Positions 28,641-36,689 of a DNA stretch of 64,000 nucleotides are shown here, piece by piece. The DNA lies in NCBI RefSeq assembly GCF_022878925.1, contig NZ_CP084628.1:124001-188000 (forward strand). Direction: 5' to 3'. The position numbers and the translations under genes were made by a program. Source of the DNA: Caballeronia sp. TF1N1. Its GTDB lineage: Bacteria > Pseudomonadota > Gammaproteobacteria > Burkholderiales > Burkholderiaceae. The notes below the pieces were generated by a model that worked only from the letters and a program-made list of their open reading frames with translations, did no database searches and was not told where the DNA came from. How positions within the stretch are numbered: position 1 is the stretch's first letter; the number at the start of each line of letters is the position of its first letter.

Positions 28641-29189
28641 TTACGCGTCGATCAGTTCGGCGATCTCGTCCACTTCGATCGTGCAGCCATGACGATTTTT
28701 GACGCCATGCCCCCACGCCTGGACATGCGCGCCCGGAGTCAGATACGCGACCAGTTCGGCGGCGGCATGCGGCGGCATGCGCAACGACGTGCCATCGTCG
28801 AGCAATGCGCCGCGTAACTCGCCCTTCGGACCGAAGAGCGAGAGCACCACTTCACCGCTCGCGTCGATCGGCTCGCGCTCGACGTGCGGCTTCTCATGCG
28901 GCTTGCCATCGCGATGCGGGCCTTCGTCGAGAATGACCTTGCCCGTCTTCGTCACGAGCGCGACCGCCGCGATCATGTCCGCTCCGCGCGGCTTCACGCC
29001 ACGCACGTCGACTTCATCGCCCACGGCGATTTGCCGCGCGATCTGGCGAGACAGATGAGGCGGAAAATGAACCTGCCGCGCATGACGGGCGCCGAGCACG
29101 AAGCCATCCAGTTCGCCGTGCGGATTCAGAAGGAAGCGCGTCACGGTGCCACGCGTTTCGGGAAGGCTGTCAGGGTCGATCCAATGCAT
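28641..29189 (-). CDS. Cytosolic two-repeat OB-like hypothetical protein
   Basis: A 182-residue protein without signal peptide or membrane segment. It consists of two copies of one beta-rich module: residues 12-78 (G-T-V-T-R-F-L-L-N-P-H-G-E-L-D-G-F ... F-P-P-H ... G-D-E-V-D-V-R-G) and 110-177 (G-E-V-V-L-S-L-F-G-P-K-G-E-L-R-G-A ... M-P-P-H ... G-A-H-V-Q-A-W-G), joined by a Lys/His/Pro-rich linker. The same module occurs twice in the exported protein encoded just upstream. No characterised family is recognised; an OB-fold is suggested by strand pattern. It starts 52 bases after that gene and likely belongs to its sigma-54 operon. Confidence 0.65.
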   Translation of the reverse strand: MHWIDPDSLPETRGTVTRFLLNPHGELDGFVLGARHARQVHFPPHLSRQIARQIAVGDEVDVRGVKPRGADMIAAVALVTKTGKVILDEGPHRDGKPHEKPHVEREPIDASGEVVLSLFGPKGELRGALLDDGTSLRMPPHAAAELVAYLTPGAHVQAWGHGVKNRHGCTIEVDEIAELIDA

Positions 29190-29241
29190 GTTTTGATTCC
29201 TCGTTCAGATGTCGATGAAAGTTCGCTTGTAACCGGCAGCT

Positions 29242-30045
29242 TCAAGGGTTGGCCGGAGCGCGGTCATAAAGCCGCGTGAGTTTTCCCGGTGCGCCGAATG
29301 CCGTTGCCTGAAGCGCGGTGCCGTACTGATTGCGCGTGCCATAGCCTTGCGCGGATACCTTCGCGCCCGTGTGGACAAGACTCGGAAACTGCTGCGCGAC
29401 CGGAGGCGTGAGCTTGATGACGGTGCCATCCGCGAGAATCACGCCGTCCGGTTCGCCGCGCGGAGCGGTCGTGACATGGGCCACTTGCCCCTGTGCGCTC
29501 AGATGCGCGAGCCCCGCGCCACGCAATTCACGCGGCATGGGTTGCGCGCCCGGAAGCGGCGGCGTATCGACGAGTTGCTGGCCGCTTCTCGAATCCGCGA
29601 TGCGTTGTGCCTTGAGATTGCCGCCCGCATCGCGCAAGCCGCTGATTTGCACGCTGTCGCCGGGACGCATCGCGGAGACAAGCTGCGCGCTCATATGCGG
29701 CGGAAAGCGCACGAGCGCGCCGTCGTCGGTGAGAAAGCCGTCGACGTCGCCATCCGGGTTGGTGAGGAAGCGGGCCACCGTGGCCCGTGTGTCCACTGCC
29801 GTGCCGGCGTCGGCTGATTCGAGCGGAGCCTGACCAGGCGGCGGCGCGGGCATGGCAGTCGGTGCGGGCGCGGCGGCAACCGGCGGCGGTACGACGGGCG
29901 CCGCTGCCGGTGGCGCAACGGGTGTCGCCGCGGCTTGCGTCTGAGCGACGCAGCCCGTGCTAGTCACGAGCAAAGCGGCACAAGCCGCCGCGCCGAACAC
30001 GCGAACAGCGTTGAGTTGAATGGGATACTTCGAGGTCGATTGCAT
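29242..30045 (-). CDS. Exported two-repeat protein (probable lipoprotein), sigma-54 controlled
   Basis: A 267-residue secreted protein. An N-terminal signal (1-31) ends in S-T-G-C32, close to a lipobox although -3 is Ser; it is followed by an Ala/Pro linker (about 36-75) and two copies of a beta-rich module: 86-150 (A-T-V-A-R-F-L-T-N-P-D-G-D-V-D-G ... F-P-P-H ... G-D-S-V-Q-I-S-G) and 186-250 (G-Q-V-A-H-V-T-T-A-P-R-G-E-P-D-G ... T-P-P-V ... G-A-K-V-S-A-Q-G). The function is not known. GGAGGAG precedes the ATG, and a -24/-12 promoter with two activator dyads lies just upstream, facing this gene from the response-regulator gene. Confidence 0.7.
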   Translation of the reverse strand: MQSTSKYPIQLNAVRVFGAAACAALLVTSTGCVAQTQAAATPVAPPAAAPVVPPPVAAAPAPTAMPAPPPGQAPLESADAGTAVDTRATVARFLTNPDGDVDGFLTDDGALVRFPPHMSAQLVSAMRPGDSVQISGLRDAGGNLKAQRIADSRSGQQLVDTPPLPGAQPMPRELRGAGLAHLSAQGQVAHVTTAPRGEPDGVILADGTVIKLTPPVAQQFPSLVHTGAKVSAQGYGTRNQYGTALQATAFGAPGKLTRLYDRAPANP

Positions 30046-30076
30046 GACTCACTCCTCCACTAGGTGCGCAGTCTTT

Positions 30077-30092
30077 TGCAAGCCCTATGCCA
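30077..30092 (-). promoter_or_regulatory. Sigma-54 (-24/-12) promoter
   Basis: On the minus strand TGGCATAGGGCTTGCA matches the consensus TGGCACR-N4-TTGCW at all but one position, with the required spacing of GG to GC. A transcript would start about 30065, some 20 bases before the ATG at 30045. The adjacent gene encodes a sigma-54 activator. Confidence 0.75.
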
Positions 30093-30143
30093 TGAGCCTC
30101 GACCCCTTGCAGCCTATGGGCAACGCCATGTCACGCGACCATG

Positions 30144-30184
30144 GTGTCAAGGAATCGGACACACGCAGTCCGGTTGCTTGACAC
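30144..30184 (-). promoter_or_regulatory. Twin upstream activator dyads (probable UAS)
   Basis: Dyad 1 is GTGTC-N9-GACAC (30144-30162, exact). Dyad 2 is CAGTC-N9-GACAC (30166-30184, imperfect left arm). Their centres are 22 bases apart, two helical turns, and they lie about 65-105 bases upstream of the -12 element, where enhancer-binding proteins normally bind. Probable binding site of the response regulator encoded next to them. Confidence 0.6.
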
Positions 30185-30195
30185 TCGCCGTTTGC

Positions 30196-31575
30196 TCAGT
30201 CGCCGGAATTGGAAGAGTCGACGTTCGCCAGACGCGTATAGAGCGACTGGCGGCTGATGCCGAGCCTGCGCGCGGCTTCTGCGCGATGGCCATCGGCGAG
30301 TGCGAGTGCACGGACGATCAGCGCCCGTTCGAGTTGCGCGAGCGCGTCGTTGAGCGGCAGTTCGGCGAGACTGGCGGGAATGGCGTCGTTGACGCTGGCG
30401 GCGGTATCGAAGAGAAAGGCGAAGTCATCGCGCGTGAGCAGTGCGCCGGGCGCAAGCGCGCTCGCCCTTTCCACGGCGTTGGCGAGTTCACGGACGTTGC
30501 CGCGCCAGCCGAAGGTGACCAGCAGACGTTGTGCATCGGATGACAGATGCTTGCGCGTTTCCGGCGATGCCGCGAGCGTCGAGAGGAAGTGCTCCGCGAG
30601 CGGCAAGATGTCCGCGACGCGTTCACGCAAAGGCGGCATATGCAGCGGAATCACGTCGAGCCGGTACAGCAAATCCTGACGGAACGTACCTGCCGCGACC
30701 ATGGCCGGCAGGTCGCGATGCGTTGCGGCCACGATGCGCACATCGACGGCTATGGTTTGATTCGCGCCGAGCGGCGTGACCTGGCGCTCCTGAACCACGC
30801 GCAAGAGCTTCGCCTGCATGGCAAGCGGCATGTCGCCCACTTCATCGAGGAACAGCGTGCCGCCGTGCGCCTCTTCGAAGCGCCCGCGCCGTTGCGCATG
30901 CGCGCCAGTGAACGCGCCCTTGCCATGCCCGAAGAGCTCGCTCTCGAGCAAGTCCGCTGGAATCGCCGCACAGTTCACGGCGACGAACGGTCCCCCGGCG
31001 CGCGCCGACGCGCGATGCAGCACGTGCGCCGCCACTTCCTTGCCCGTGCCCGTTTCGCCGGTGATGAGCACGGTCGAACTCGTGCCCGCCGCGCGGCCAA
31101 GACGCTTTTGCACGTCGCGCATGGTTTCGCTGATGCCGAGCAACTGCGGCTCGCGCGACCGCGCTTCGTCGGCGAATGCTGGCGACGCGGCGGCGGGCGC
31201 ATCGGCGTGCGCGGCGAGCATGCGTTCGAGCAACGCGGCGATCTCGTCGCGGCCGACGGGCTTGGTTAAATGCTCGAACGCGCCGAGCCGCATTGCGCCG
31301 ATGGTGTTGTCGCTCGTCGCGTGCGCGGTGAGCATTGCCACAGGCACGCGTCGAAGGTCTGCGTTCTCGCGCAGCGATTCCAGAACCGAGAGACCGTCCG
31401 CACCGGGCAGCCGGAAGTCGAGAAAGATGCAGCCGGGGGTGTCGTGCTCGCGCAGCCGCTCGAACGCCGCCTCGCCGGAGCGCGCTTCGAGCGGCGTATG
31501 ACCCAAGTCCTGAACGGTTTCGGCGAGGCCTTCGCGGAAGGCGTCGTCGTCGTCGATGATCAGTATGGTCGCCAT
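30196..31575 (-). CDS. Sigma-54-dependent response regulator (NtrC family)
   Basis: A 459-residue protein with receiver, AAA+ and Fis-type DNA-binding domains. Receiver: D8-D9-D10 acidic pocket, phospho-acceptor D53 in F-L-D-F-R-L-P-G, T83 and K105. AAA+: Walker A G-E-T-G-T-G-K-E (173-180), the sigma-54 loop G-A-F-T-G-A at 220-225, Walker B L-F-L-D-E-V-G-D (241-248), and R-L-D-V-I-P-L-H. The C-terminal helix-turn-helix (about 420-455) has A-E-A-A-R-R-L-G-I-S-R-Q-S-L-Y. It overlaps the kinase gene by 16 bases. The -24/-12 promoter and dyads immediately after its stop point to the exported protein as its direct target. Confidence 0.93.
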   Translation of the reverse strand: MATILIIDDDDAFREGLAETVQDLGHTPLEARSGEAAFERLREHDTPGCIFLDFRLPGADGLSVLESLRENADLRRVPVAMLTAHATSDNTIGAMRLGAFEHLTKPVGRDEIAALLERMLAAHADAPAAASPAFADEARSREPQLLGISETMRDVQKRLGRAAGTSSTVLITGETGTGKEVAAHVLHRASARAGGPFVAVNCAAIPADLLESELFGHGKGAFTGAHAQRRGRFEEAHGGTLFLDEVGDMPLAMQAKLLRVVQERQVTPLGANQTIAVDVRIVAATHRDLPAMVAAGTFRQDLLYRLDVIPLHMPPLRERVADILPLAEHFLSTLAASPETRKHLSSDAQRLLVTFGWRGNVRELANAVERASALAPGALLTRDDFAFLFDTAASVNDAIPASLAELPLNDALAQLERALIVRALALADGHRAEAARRLGISRQSLYTRLANVDSSNSGD

Positions 31576-33044
31576 GGCAAATCGATCACAAAGCGCGTCA
31601 CGTTGGAATCTTCCGCAAGAAAGGCGCGCCCGCCATGCGCCGATGCAATCTCACGAACCACGGCAAGACCGAGCCCCGAGCCGTCGGGGCGCCCCGTCAC
31701 GAACGGCTCGAAAATGCGCTCTCGTTCGGCCACGTTCACGCCGGAACCATCGTCGATGACTTCGATTCGCAGACGTTTGCCCTGCGCACATTGTGCGCCA
31801 TGCACGCGCACCGTTACGTGTCCGCCCGGCGGCGCATGCCGCAACGCGTTGACCACCAGGTTGTCGAGCGCGCGCGCCAGTTGCGCGGGATCGAAGACGG
31901 GCTGGGTCGCGCCTGTCTCGACCTCCGCGTGCAGGGAGACGTCCCGGCATTGCGCGCGCGACTCATGCGACTGCACGATCTCCGCGAGCCAGACGTGCGG
32001 GTCGACCGCGCGCGCGTCGATGGTCACGGGCTGCGTCAGGGCAAGCAGGCTCGTCACCTGTGATTCGATGCGGCCCACCTGCTCGATGATCGTCTTCAAC
32101 GCGGCTCCGCGGCGCGTGGCGTCGCCAGCAAGCGCGTTTTCCGCTTTCAGACGCATGGCGCCTGCGGGGTTGCGTATTTCGTGCGCGATCTGCGCGGCCA
32201 TCTTGCCCAGCGTGCTGAACCGCTCCGCCTGCGCGAGTTGTGTGCTCAGTGCGTTCGCTTCGCGCTGCAGGCGCTCGGCGCGTTCGACGTATCGATTGAG
32301 CGCCGCGACGATCTGATCCAGGTCCTGCTCGCCGAGCCGTTCCAGCCGCTTGCCTTGCTCGAACGCGCCCGCTGGCGCAAGCGCCTGTTCGAGCCGCGTG
32401 AGGTTGCGTTTCCAGCGCCTGAGGGCCAGCGCAAGAAAGAGCGCAAGCACGACGATGATGGTAAGCACGCCCGCGAGAATGCTCGCGGCACGCTCTCCAT
32501 ACGGCCCGAGCGGTGGATGCGCGCGCGTCAGCATCCACGCAAAGAGGCCTGTATGGCGCGGCACGGGACACGCGACGGCGACCACGGCATCGCCGCCGCT
32601 CGACACGACATCCTCTTGCATCTGGCTCGCGCTCGCCGCATTTTCTAGCGTTCGCAGAATGAGCGGCGTTTCGGCCTCGGGGACATCGCGCTTCACGCCG
32701 CTGCCTTCGTACGTGGGAAAGGCGTACGCGAGAAAGCCGTTCGGTGCGCCCTTTGCAGGAGCCGCGGTCCAGAAGCCGCCTTCGATGCCATCGGTGCGGA
32801 TCAGCACGAGGTCGAGGACCGCGTGCATGAGATCGAGATTGGTTTCGCCGGGACGTTGCATCGACAAGTCATAGCGCGATGCGACCGCCGTGCAGGCTGC
32901 GGTTGCCTGGCTTTTCGCGGCGGTGACGCGCTCGCCGAGCGCCGAGGAAAGCATGAGCCACACGGCGGCCGTGAGCAGCCCGCAGAGGACCGCCACGAGT
33001 ATCCAGAGCGCAAAGAGCTGAGCGGAGAACGACGGTCGCGGCAT
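31560..33044 (-). CDS. Membrane sensor histidine kinase
   Basis: A 494-residue inner-membrane kinase with two membrane helices (about 10-32 and 188-210) around a periplasmic sensor domain of some 150 residues. HAMP-like linker, then HisKA with phospho-acceptor H288 in Q-I-A-H-E-I-R-N-P-A-G-A-M, and HATPase_c with D-N-L-V-V-N-A-L-R-H, D-D-G-S-G-V and G-S-G-L-G-L-A-V-V. It is the cognate partner of the NtrC-type regulator, whose start codon lies within its last codons. The ATG at 33044 follows directly after a TTG; no obvious ribosome site is seen. The signal sensed is unknown. Confidence 0.9.
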   Translation of the reverse strand: MPRPSFSAQLFALWILVAVLCGLLTAAVWLMLSSALGERVTAAKSQATAACTAVASRYDLSMQRPGETNLDLMHAVLDLVLIRTDGIEGGFWTAAPAKGAPNGFLAYAFPTYEGSGVKRDVPEAETPLILRTLENAASASQMQEDVVSSGGDAVVAVACPVPRHTGLFAWMLTRAHPPLGPYGERAASILAGVLTIIVVLALFLALALRRWKRNLTRLEQALAPAGAFEQGKRLERLGEQDLDQIVAALNRYVERAERLQREANALSTQLAQAERFSTLGKMAAQIAHEIRNPAGAMRLKAENALAGDATRRGAALKTIIEQVGRIESQVTSLLALTQPVTIDARAVDPHVWLAEIVQSHESRAQCRDVSLHAEVETGATQPVFDPAQLARALDNLVVNALRHAPPGGHVTVRVHGAQCAQGKRLRIEVIDDGSGVNVAERERIFEPFVTGRPDGSGLGLAVVREIASAHGGRAFLAEDSNVTRFVIDLPWRPY

Positions 33045-33305
33045 CAAGATAGGGAGACTGAATGGGTTGGCGCTCTTGTAAGCAAGTATCTCGCCTAGCT
33101 TGGATCGGGAAGCGATTGTTCAAGCATTGGATGACGATGTCGAATGCTTTCGTTTTTGCGGCATATTTGTGTGGTGCAGTGAATCGCTCCTCCCAACTTC
33201 GTGATACGGTAGCGCAGCACGTGTCTCGTCGAGGCATGACGCAGCGTTGACGCAACGGGCTTACCGCATCTTTGTTCCATCGATCATGCAGTTCGATTTC
33301 CCATT

Positions 33306-33340
33306 CGGGCGACCATCCTTCAAAGGCTGGTCGCCCGTTT
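33306..33340 (+). terminator. Orphan intrinsic terminator-like hairpin
   Basis: A perfect 10-bp stem, CGGGCGACCA (33306-33315) with TGGTCGCCCG (33328-33337), followed by TTT. The plus-strand orientation has no annotated gene upstream, so it may end an unannotated small RNA or short peptide gene transcribed from about 33050-33300. Confidence 0.5.
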
Positions 33341-33388
33341 GTGCATCTGGGCTCGCAAAACCGTGAGCAGAGTTAGAAGTGTTTTTAT

Positions 33389-33405
33389 TCTCATCTGAGA
33401 TGAGA
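33389..33405. promoter_or_regulatory. Perfect 17-bp palindrome before the iron exporter gene
   Basis: TCTCATCT-G-AGATGAGA, an exact 8-1-8 inverted repeat 53 bases before the ATG. Spacing is like Fur-family sites, but the bases match the classical Fur box poorly. Likely the operator for an iron- or peroxide-responsive repressor; the identity is unknown. Confidence 0.5.
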
Positions 33406-33458
33406 GTCGCTTGAATATTTTTTGCGCGCCTCCATGCGAAAGGCAAGAAGTGCGCGCG

Positions 33459-34595
33459 ATGGGAAACGACATGGCTTCCGCACAAGAACTCAGAAAATTT
33501 CGGGCAAACCTCGCCGATGAACTTCACAGCGCCGCGATCTACGAGACGCTGTCACGCGTGGAACAAGACCGCTCTCGGAGCGAAGTCTTTAGCGAACTCG
33601 CCGCATCCGAACGAATGCATGCACTCGTGTGGGCCGATAAACTCAGGGCAAACGGAAAAAAGGCGCCTTCCGGTTTCAATGCCAAGACTTATCTCATGCA
33701 AGCGCTCGTCCATTTGCTCGGACCGCGCTTCGTGCTTCCGTCGATTGCGGCTGCGGAGTTTGCCGACCGCAACAAGTACGCGGGCAATCCGGACACCGCA
33801 CGCATGTCGGAAGACGAGCAACGACATGCGAGCGTCGTGCAGGCAATGGCGAACTCGGGCATGCCCGCGGCGTCGCAAGGCGCGGACATCGCGCAAGGCG
33901 AGTCGTGGCATCGCGGCGTTTCATCCGGCAACGACTTGCGCGCCGCCGTGCTCGGCGCCAACGACGGCCTCGTCTCGAACTTCTGCCTGATCATGGGCGT
34001 GGCGGGCGCTGGCACGGGCAACAAGGCCATCCTGCTGACCGCGCTTGCCGGATTGATTGCCGGCGCCTGTTCGATGGCACTGGGCGAATGGCTTTCGGTG
34101 ACCAATGCACGCGAGCTTGCGCAGGCACAGGTATCGAAGGAAGAGAACGAACTCGAGCACAGCCCGGAATCGGAAGAACACGAGTTGACGCTCATCTACA
34201 AGGCGAAAGGACTGAGCGTGGAAGAAGCGAGGCGCGTGGCCGCGCAGATCATGCAAGACAAGGACAAGGCGCTGGATGTGCTCGTGCGCGAGGAACTGGG
34301 TCTGGACCCGGCTGAACTCGGTGGCAACCCTTGGTCCGCGGCGGCCGTGTCGTTTTGTCTGTTCGCCGCCGGCGCTATTTTTCCCACGATGCCGTTTCTG
34401 TGGACGTCCGGCACAACCGCCATTGTTCAGTGCATCGGCTTCAGTGTGCTGGCGCTGGTGGCTATCGGCATGTTCACGTCGCTCTTCAATGGCCGCAGCG
34501 CAAGCTTCTCGGCGATGCGCCAGGTTGTCGTGGGACTGGCTACTGCCGCGTTCACGTTCGGCATCGGGCACGCGCTGGGAGTGGCGGTGTCGTGA
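33459..34595 (+). CDS. mbfA: MbfA-like membrane ferritin / VIT-type iron exporter
   Basis: A 378-residue fusion. The N-terminal 140 residues are a ferritin-like (rubrerythrin) domain with metal ligands E21, E51-x-x-H54, E100 and E120-x-x-H123. The C-terminal part (about 155-378) is a VIT1/CCC1 family membrane domain starting D-L-R-A-A-V-L-G-A-N-D-G-L-V-S, with five hydrophobic segments. This layout is that of MbfA, which exports iron and protects from peroxide in rhizobia and Agrobacterium. Start ATG 33459 is preceded by AGGCAAGAAG; 33471 is an alternative. Monocistronic, with a palindromic operator upstream. Confidence 0.85.
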   Translation: MGNDMASAQELRKFRANLADELHSAAIYETLSRVEQDRSRSEVFSELAASERMHALVWADKLRANGKKAPSGFNAKTYLMQALVHLLGPRFVLPSIAAAEFADRNKYAGNPDTARMSEDEQRHASVVQAMANSGMPAASQGADIAQGESWHRGVSSGNDLRAAVLGANDGLVSNFCLIMGVAGAGTGNKAILLTALAGLIAGACSMALGEWLSVTNARELAQAQVSKEENELEHSPESEEHELTLIYKAKGLSVEEARRVAAQIMQDKDKALDVLVREELGLDPAELGGNPWSAAAVSFCLFAAGAIFPTMPFLWTSGTTAIVQCIGFSVLALVAIGMFTSLFNGRSASFSAMRQVVVGLATAAFTFGIGHALGVAVS

Positions 34596-34625
34596 TGGAA
34601 GCAAAAGCTGGACATTACCGTCACG

Positions 34626-35552
34626 TCAAAGGTCGCGGCGAAACCACTTCGCGAAGACGCCAGATTCCGCGAGCGAGTGGGTAGCCTGACGCCGCGTTCC
34701 TTGCGCTCGCGCGACAGAGACTGCATTCAAGCCATCGTTCTTCAGCTTGGCCGCCTCTTCAAAAAAATAATGCGTTTCGCGAGCAACCAGATCGCGTTCA
34801 TTGTCCATCGTGATGATGTGATAGCAGTCGTCGAGGAAAATCTTGCGTCGACGTGTCGAACCGATACCGCGATACACGAGATCGGCGTTCGCGGTGGTGG
34901 AGATGTCGTCGTCTATTGCATGAATCAGCAGGCAATCTGCTCTGATCTTTGCGATGTTTTTGGTTACGTATTTCGCCAAGGCTTTGGCTTCGAAGATATG
35001 GTGCATCGATAAAGTGGCGGCGCCGATTTCGGAATCCCCTCGACGCTGCATGCTCTTTGCCACTTTTGCCCTTAGCGCCTCGTTCTTCAAACCGAAGGGC
35101 GAGCGCTCACGCAAGCTGTAGAAATTCCGGATCGGTGTTTTATAGGCGAGACCTAGCATCCAGTGATACCAGGGAATGGTCCAGCCGTCGTAGTCGAGCG
35201 TGACGGAGAGTAACGACAGCGCAAGAATTTCAGGCTCCTCTATGGCGAGCGCAAGCGCCAATGTGGCGCCAATGCAAAGACCGCCTACCGACACGCTGCC
35301 ATACGCGCCCGCGAGTTTTCGATAATGCGCCCTGACCTGCTCGCGCCACTCGACGGACGTGCCGCATTCGGTTCCAAGTCCATACCCGGGCAGGTATGGG
35401 ACATGCACGGCAAAGCCTTGTTTGACGAGCGCCCGGGCCACATAACCCATTTCCTGCGGCGTGCTTCTCAAGCCATGAAGCAATAAGACAGCATGATTTC
35501 GGCTGCTTGCGGCGTGGACGATATCCTGCATCAATAGGTTTTGAGCGCTCAT
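34626..35552 (-). CDS. Alpha/beta hydrolase with cysteine nucleophile
   Basis: A 308-residue carboxylesterase-like protein. H-G-L-R-S-T-P-Q-E-M-G (26-36) is the oxyanion region. The nucleophile elbow reads G-G-L-C93-I-G-A, so Cys replaces the usual Ser. The acid is in H-A-I-D-D-D (214-216) and the base is H245 in C-Y-H-I-I-T-M-D-N-E-R-D, the pattern of Est30/monoacylglycerol-lipase-like esterases. Cys nucleophiles occur in dienelactone hydrolase and some PHA-related enzymes. The start overlaps the stop of the DUF4118 gene (ATGA). The last 40 residues are basic and outside the core fold. Confidence 0.8.
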   Translation of the reverse strand: MSAQNLLMQDIVHAASSRNHAVLLLHGLRSTPQEMGYVARALVKQGFAVHVPYLPGYGLGTECGTSVEWREQVRAHYRKLAGAYGSVSVGGLCIGATLALALAIEEPEILALSLLSVTLDYDGWTIPWYHWMLGLAYKTPIRNFYSLRERSPFGLKNEALRAKVAKSMQRRGDSEIGAATLSMHHIFEAKALAKYVTKNIAKIRADCLLIHAIDDDISTTANADLVYRGIGSTRRRKIFLDDCYHIITMDNERDLVARETHYFFEEAAKLKNDGLNAVSVARAQGTRRQATHSLAESGVFAKWFRRDL

Positions 35553-36391
35553 TCAACAGACTCGGGCGGAACTTTCAAAATCAGATACGCGCCGTGCGAG
35601 GTAGGAAAGCGCTCCAAGCGACATGTCAAATCGGAACCAACGACATCACGGCGAGGCAATCTGACAACCCAGCTTCTTGTGACCTCGTCGCTCGATTGTT
35701 CGAAGGCCGAGGCAAATGTAGACGCGTCGCTTTCGGAAAATGTCGCCATTAGTCGCGATGAAGCCGATTCTCCTTCCAACGGCGCAAGTTCTTTTTCGAA
35801 CGATTCGTTGACGTACTCATAGGACGACCCAACCTTCCCTATGTATAGAATATCGGCGCTTTCGTCCGTGAACTGACGAAGCAATCGGTCTGAAATCAAA
35901 TGCGACGCCTCCGCGCTTCTTCTACGCTTGTCGGACCGTAAAAGCATTTGATGTCGGGACCGCGCGACTTCGGCAAAAAGTCTGGCTTCGTGTTGAGTGC
36001 GTCTAAGCCACTCGATCATGCAGAGGAAAAGAAGCGTAGCCGTTGGGAAAGCAACGAAAAGAATCACGTCCTCTTTGTCGAAGTATCCGAAGTTGGCATA
36101 GGGTGGTACGAAAAAATAGTCGGCGATAGGCACGCCAATGGCCACCACGAGTATGGCTGGACCAATACCGAGAAAGAACCCCACGAGGACCGCCGCGACC
36201 GTGAAGAAAAGTGCAGGCATGTGCGCTTCCAGCACGGGGTGCATCAACTCTCGCGCACCGAAGGCAGCGAGCGCGGCGACCAGTGCCACTCCATAGCGCC
36301 AGGCGCCTCTGGGCGCCCAGCTCCTTGCGTTGTTCAACACTCGTACTCCACGGAGTTTTGGATGGTGCGTCTCGGCGTCTGAATACGTCAT
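35549..36391 (-). CDS. DUF4118 membrane protein with PAS-like domain
   Basis: A 280-residue protein. Residues about 33-130 form four membrane helices with P-V-L-E-A-H-M-P-A-L-F-F-T-V-A and D-Y-F-F-V-P-P-Y-A-N-F, the DUF4118 pattern known from KdpD and many membrane kinases. A helical linker (about 130-160) leads to a PAS-like region (165-280: D-E-S-A-D-I-L-Y-I-G-K-V-G-S-S-Y-E-Y-V-N-E-S-F-E). There is no kinase, cyclase or other output domain. It is translationally coupled to the hydrolase gene, which suggests a sensor that modulates or localises that enzyme. Confidence 0.8.
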   Translation of the reverse strand: MTYSDAETHHPKLRGVRVLNNARSWAPRGAWRYGVALVAALAAFGARELMHPVLEAHMPALFFTVAAVLVGFFLGIGPAILVVAIGVPIADYFFVPPYANFGYFDKEDVILFVAFPTATLLFLCMIEWLRRTQHEARLFAEVARSRHQMLLRSDKRRRSAEASHLISDRLLRQFTDESADILYIGKVGSSYEYVNESFEKELAPLEGESASSRLMATFSESDASTFASAFEQSSDEVTRSWVVRLPRRDVVGSDLTCRLERFPTSHGAYLILKVPPESVE

Positions 36392-36689
36392 TCATGCGCA
36401 CCCGTTGCGCGCTTCGCCGTCCGACAAACCACACCACATGCCAGCCGCGACGCGCACCATCTTTCGCTTCGATGAGCCTTGACTGAGATCGCGATGATTA
36501 AGGCCATACTAAGCTTTGGATACTTAGGCGACCCTTAGCAAGCCGTTTCGCGTGATGGATTACATTACGCATACGCATGGCGACAAGGCACCAGACGTGT
36601 GGTTCTTTTGACGTGAACGTGAGGGTTTGCTAGACGTGCCGATGCGTGTCGACGCGCGAGGCGTCGACACGGCTTTCGTCGTGAGGGCG
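36392..36689. other. Intergenic: no gene; hairpin downstream of the serine hydrolase
   Basis: A 298-base gap on the minus strand between the serine hydrolase stop and the DUF4118 start. It includes a 10-bp stem GTGTCGACGC / GCGTCGACAC around GCGAG (36646-36670) that would terminate the serine hydrolase transcript, and probably the DUF4118 promoter. The rest shows nothing recognisable. Confidence 0.4.

Larger units (their letters stand above)
33045..33458. other. Intergenic between kinase and mbfA-like gene
   Basis: A 414-base divergent gap. It holds a strong hairpin with U-run (33306-33340) and a 17-bp palindrome (33389-33405), both entered separately. A 26-codon ATG frame (33284-33364) spans the hairpin. 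No recognised gene explains why a plus-strand terminator is here. Confidence 0.4.

Noticed and set aside
33062..33250. 62-codon plus-strand frame before the orphan hairpin
   Set aside because: No ribosome site or family resemblance; kept only as part of a possible small-RNA region.
33389..33405. Classical Fur box assignment for the palindrome
   Set aside because: The spacing is right but base identity to the usual consensus is poor, so the regulator was left unnamed.
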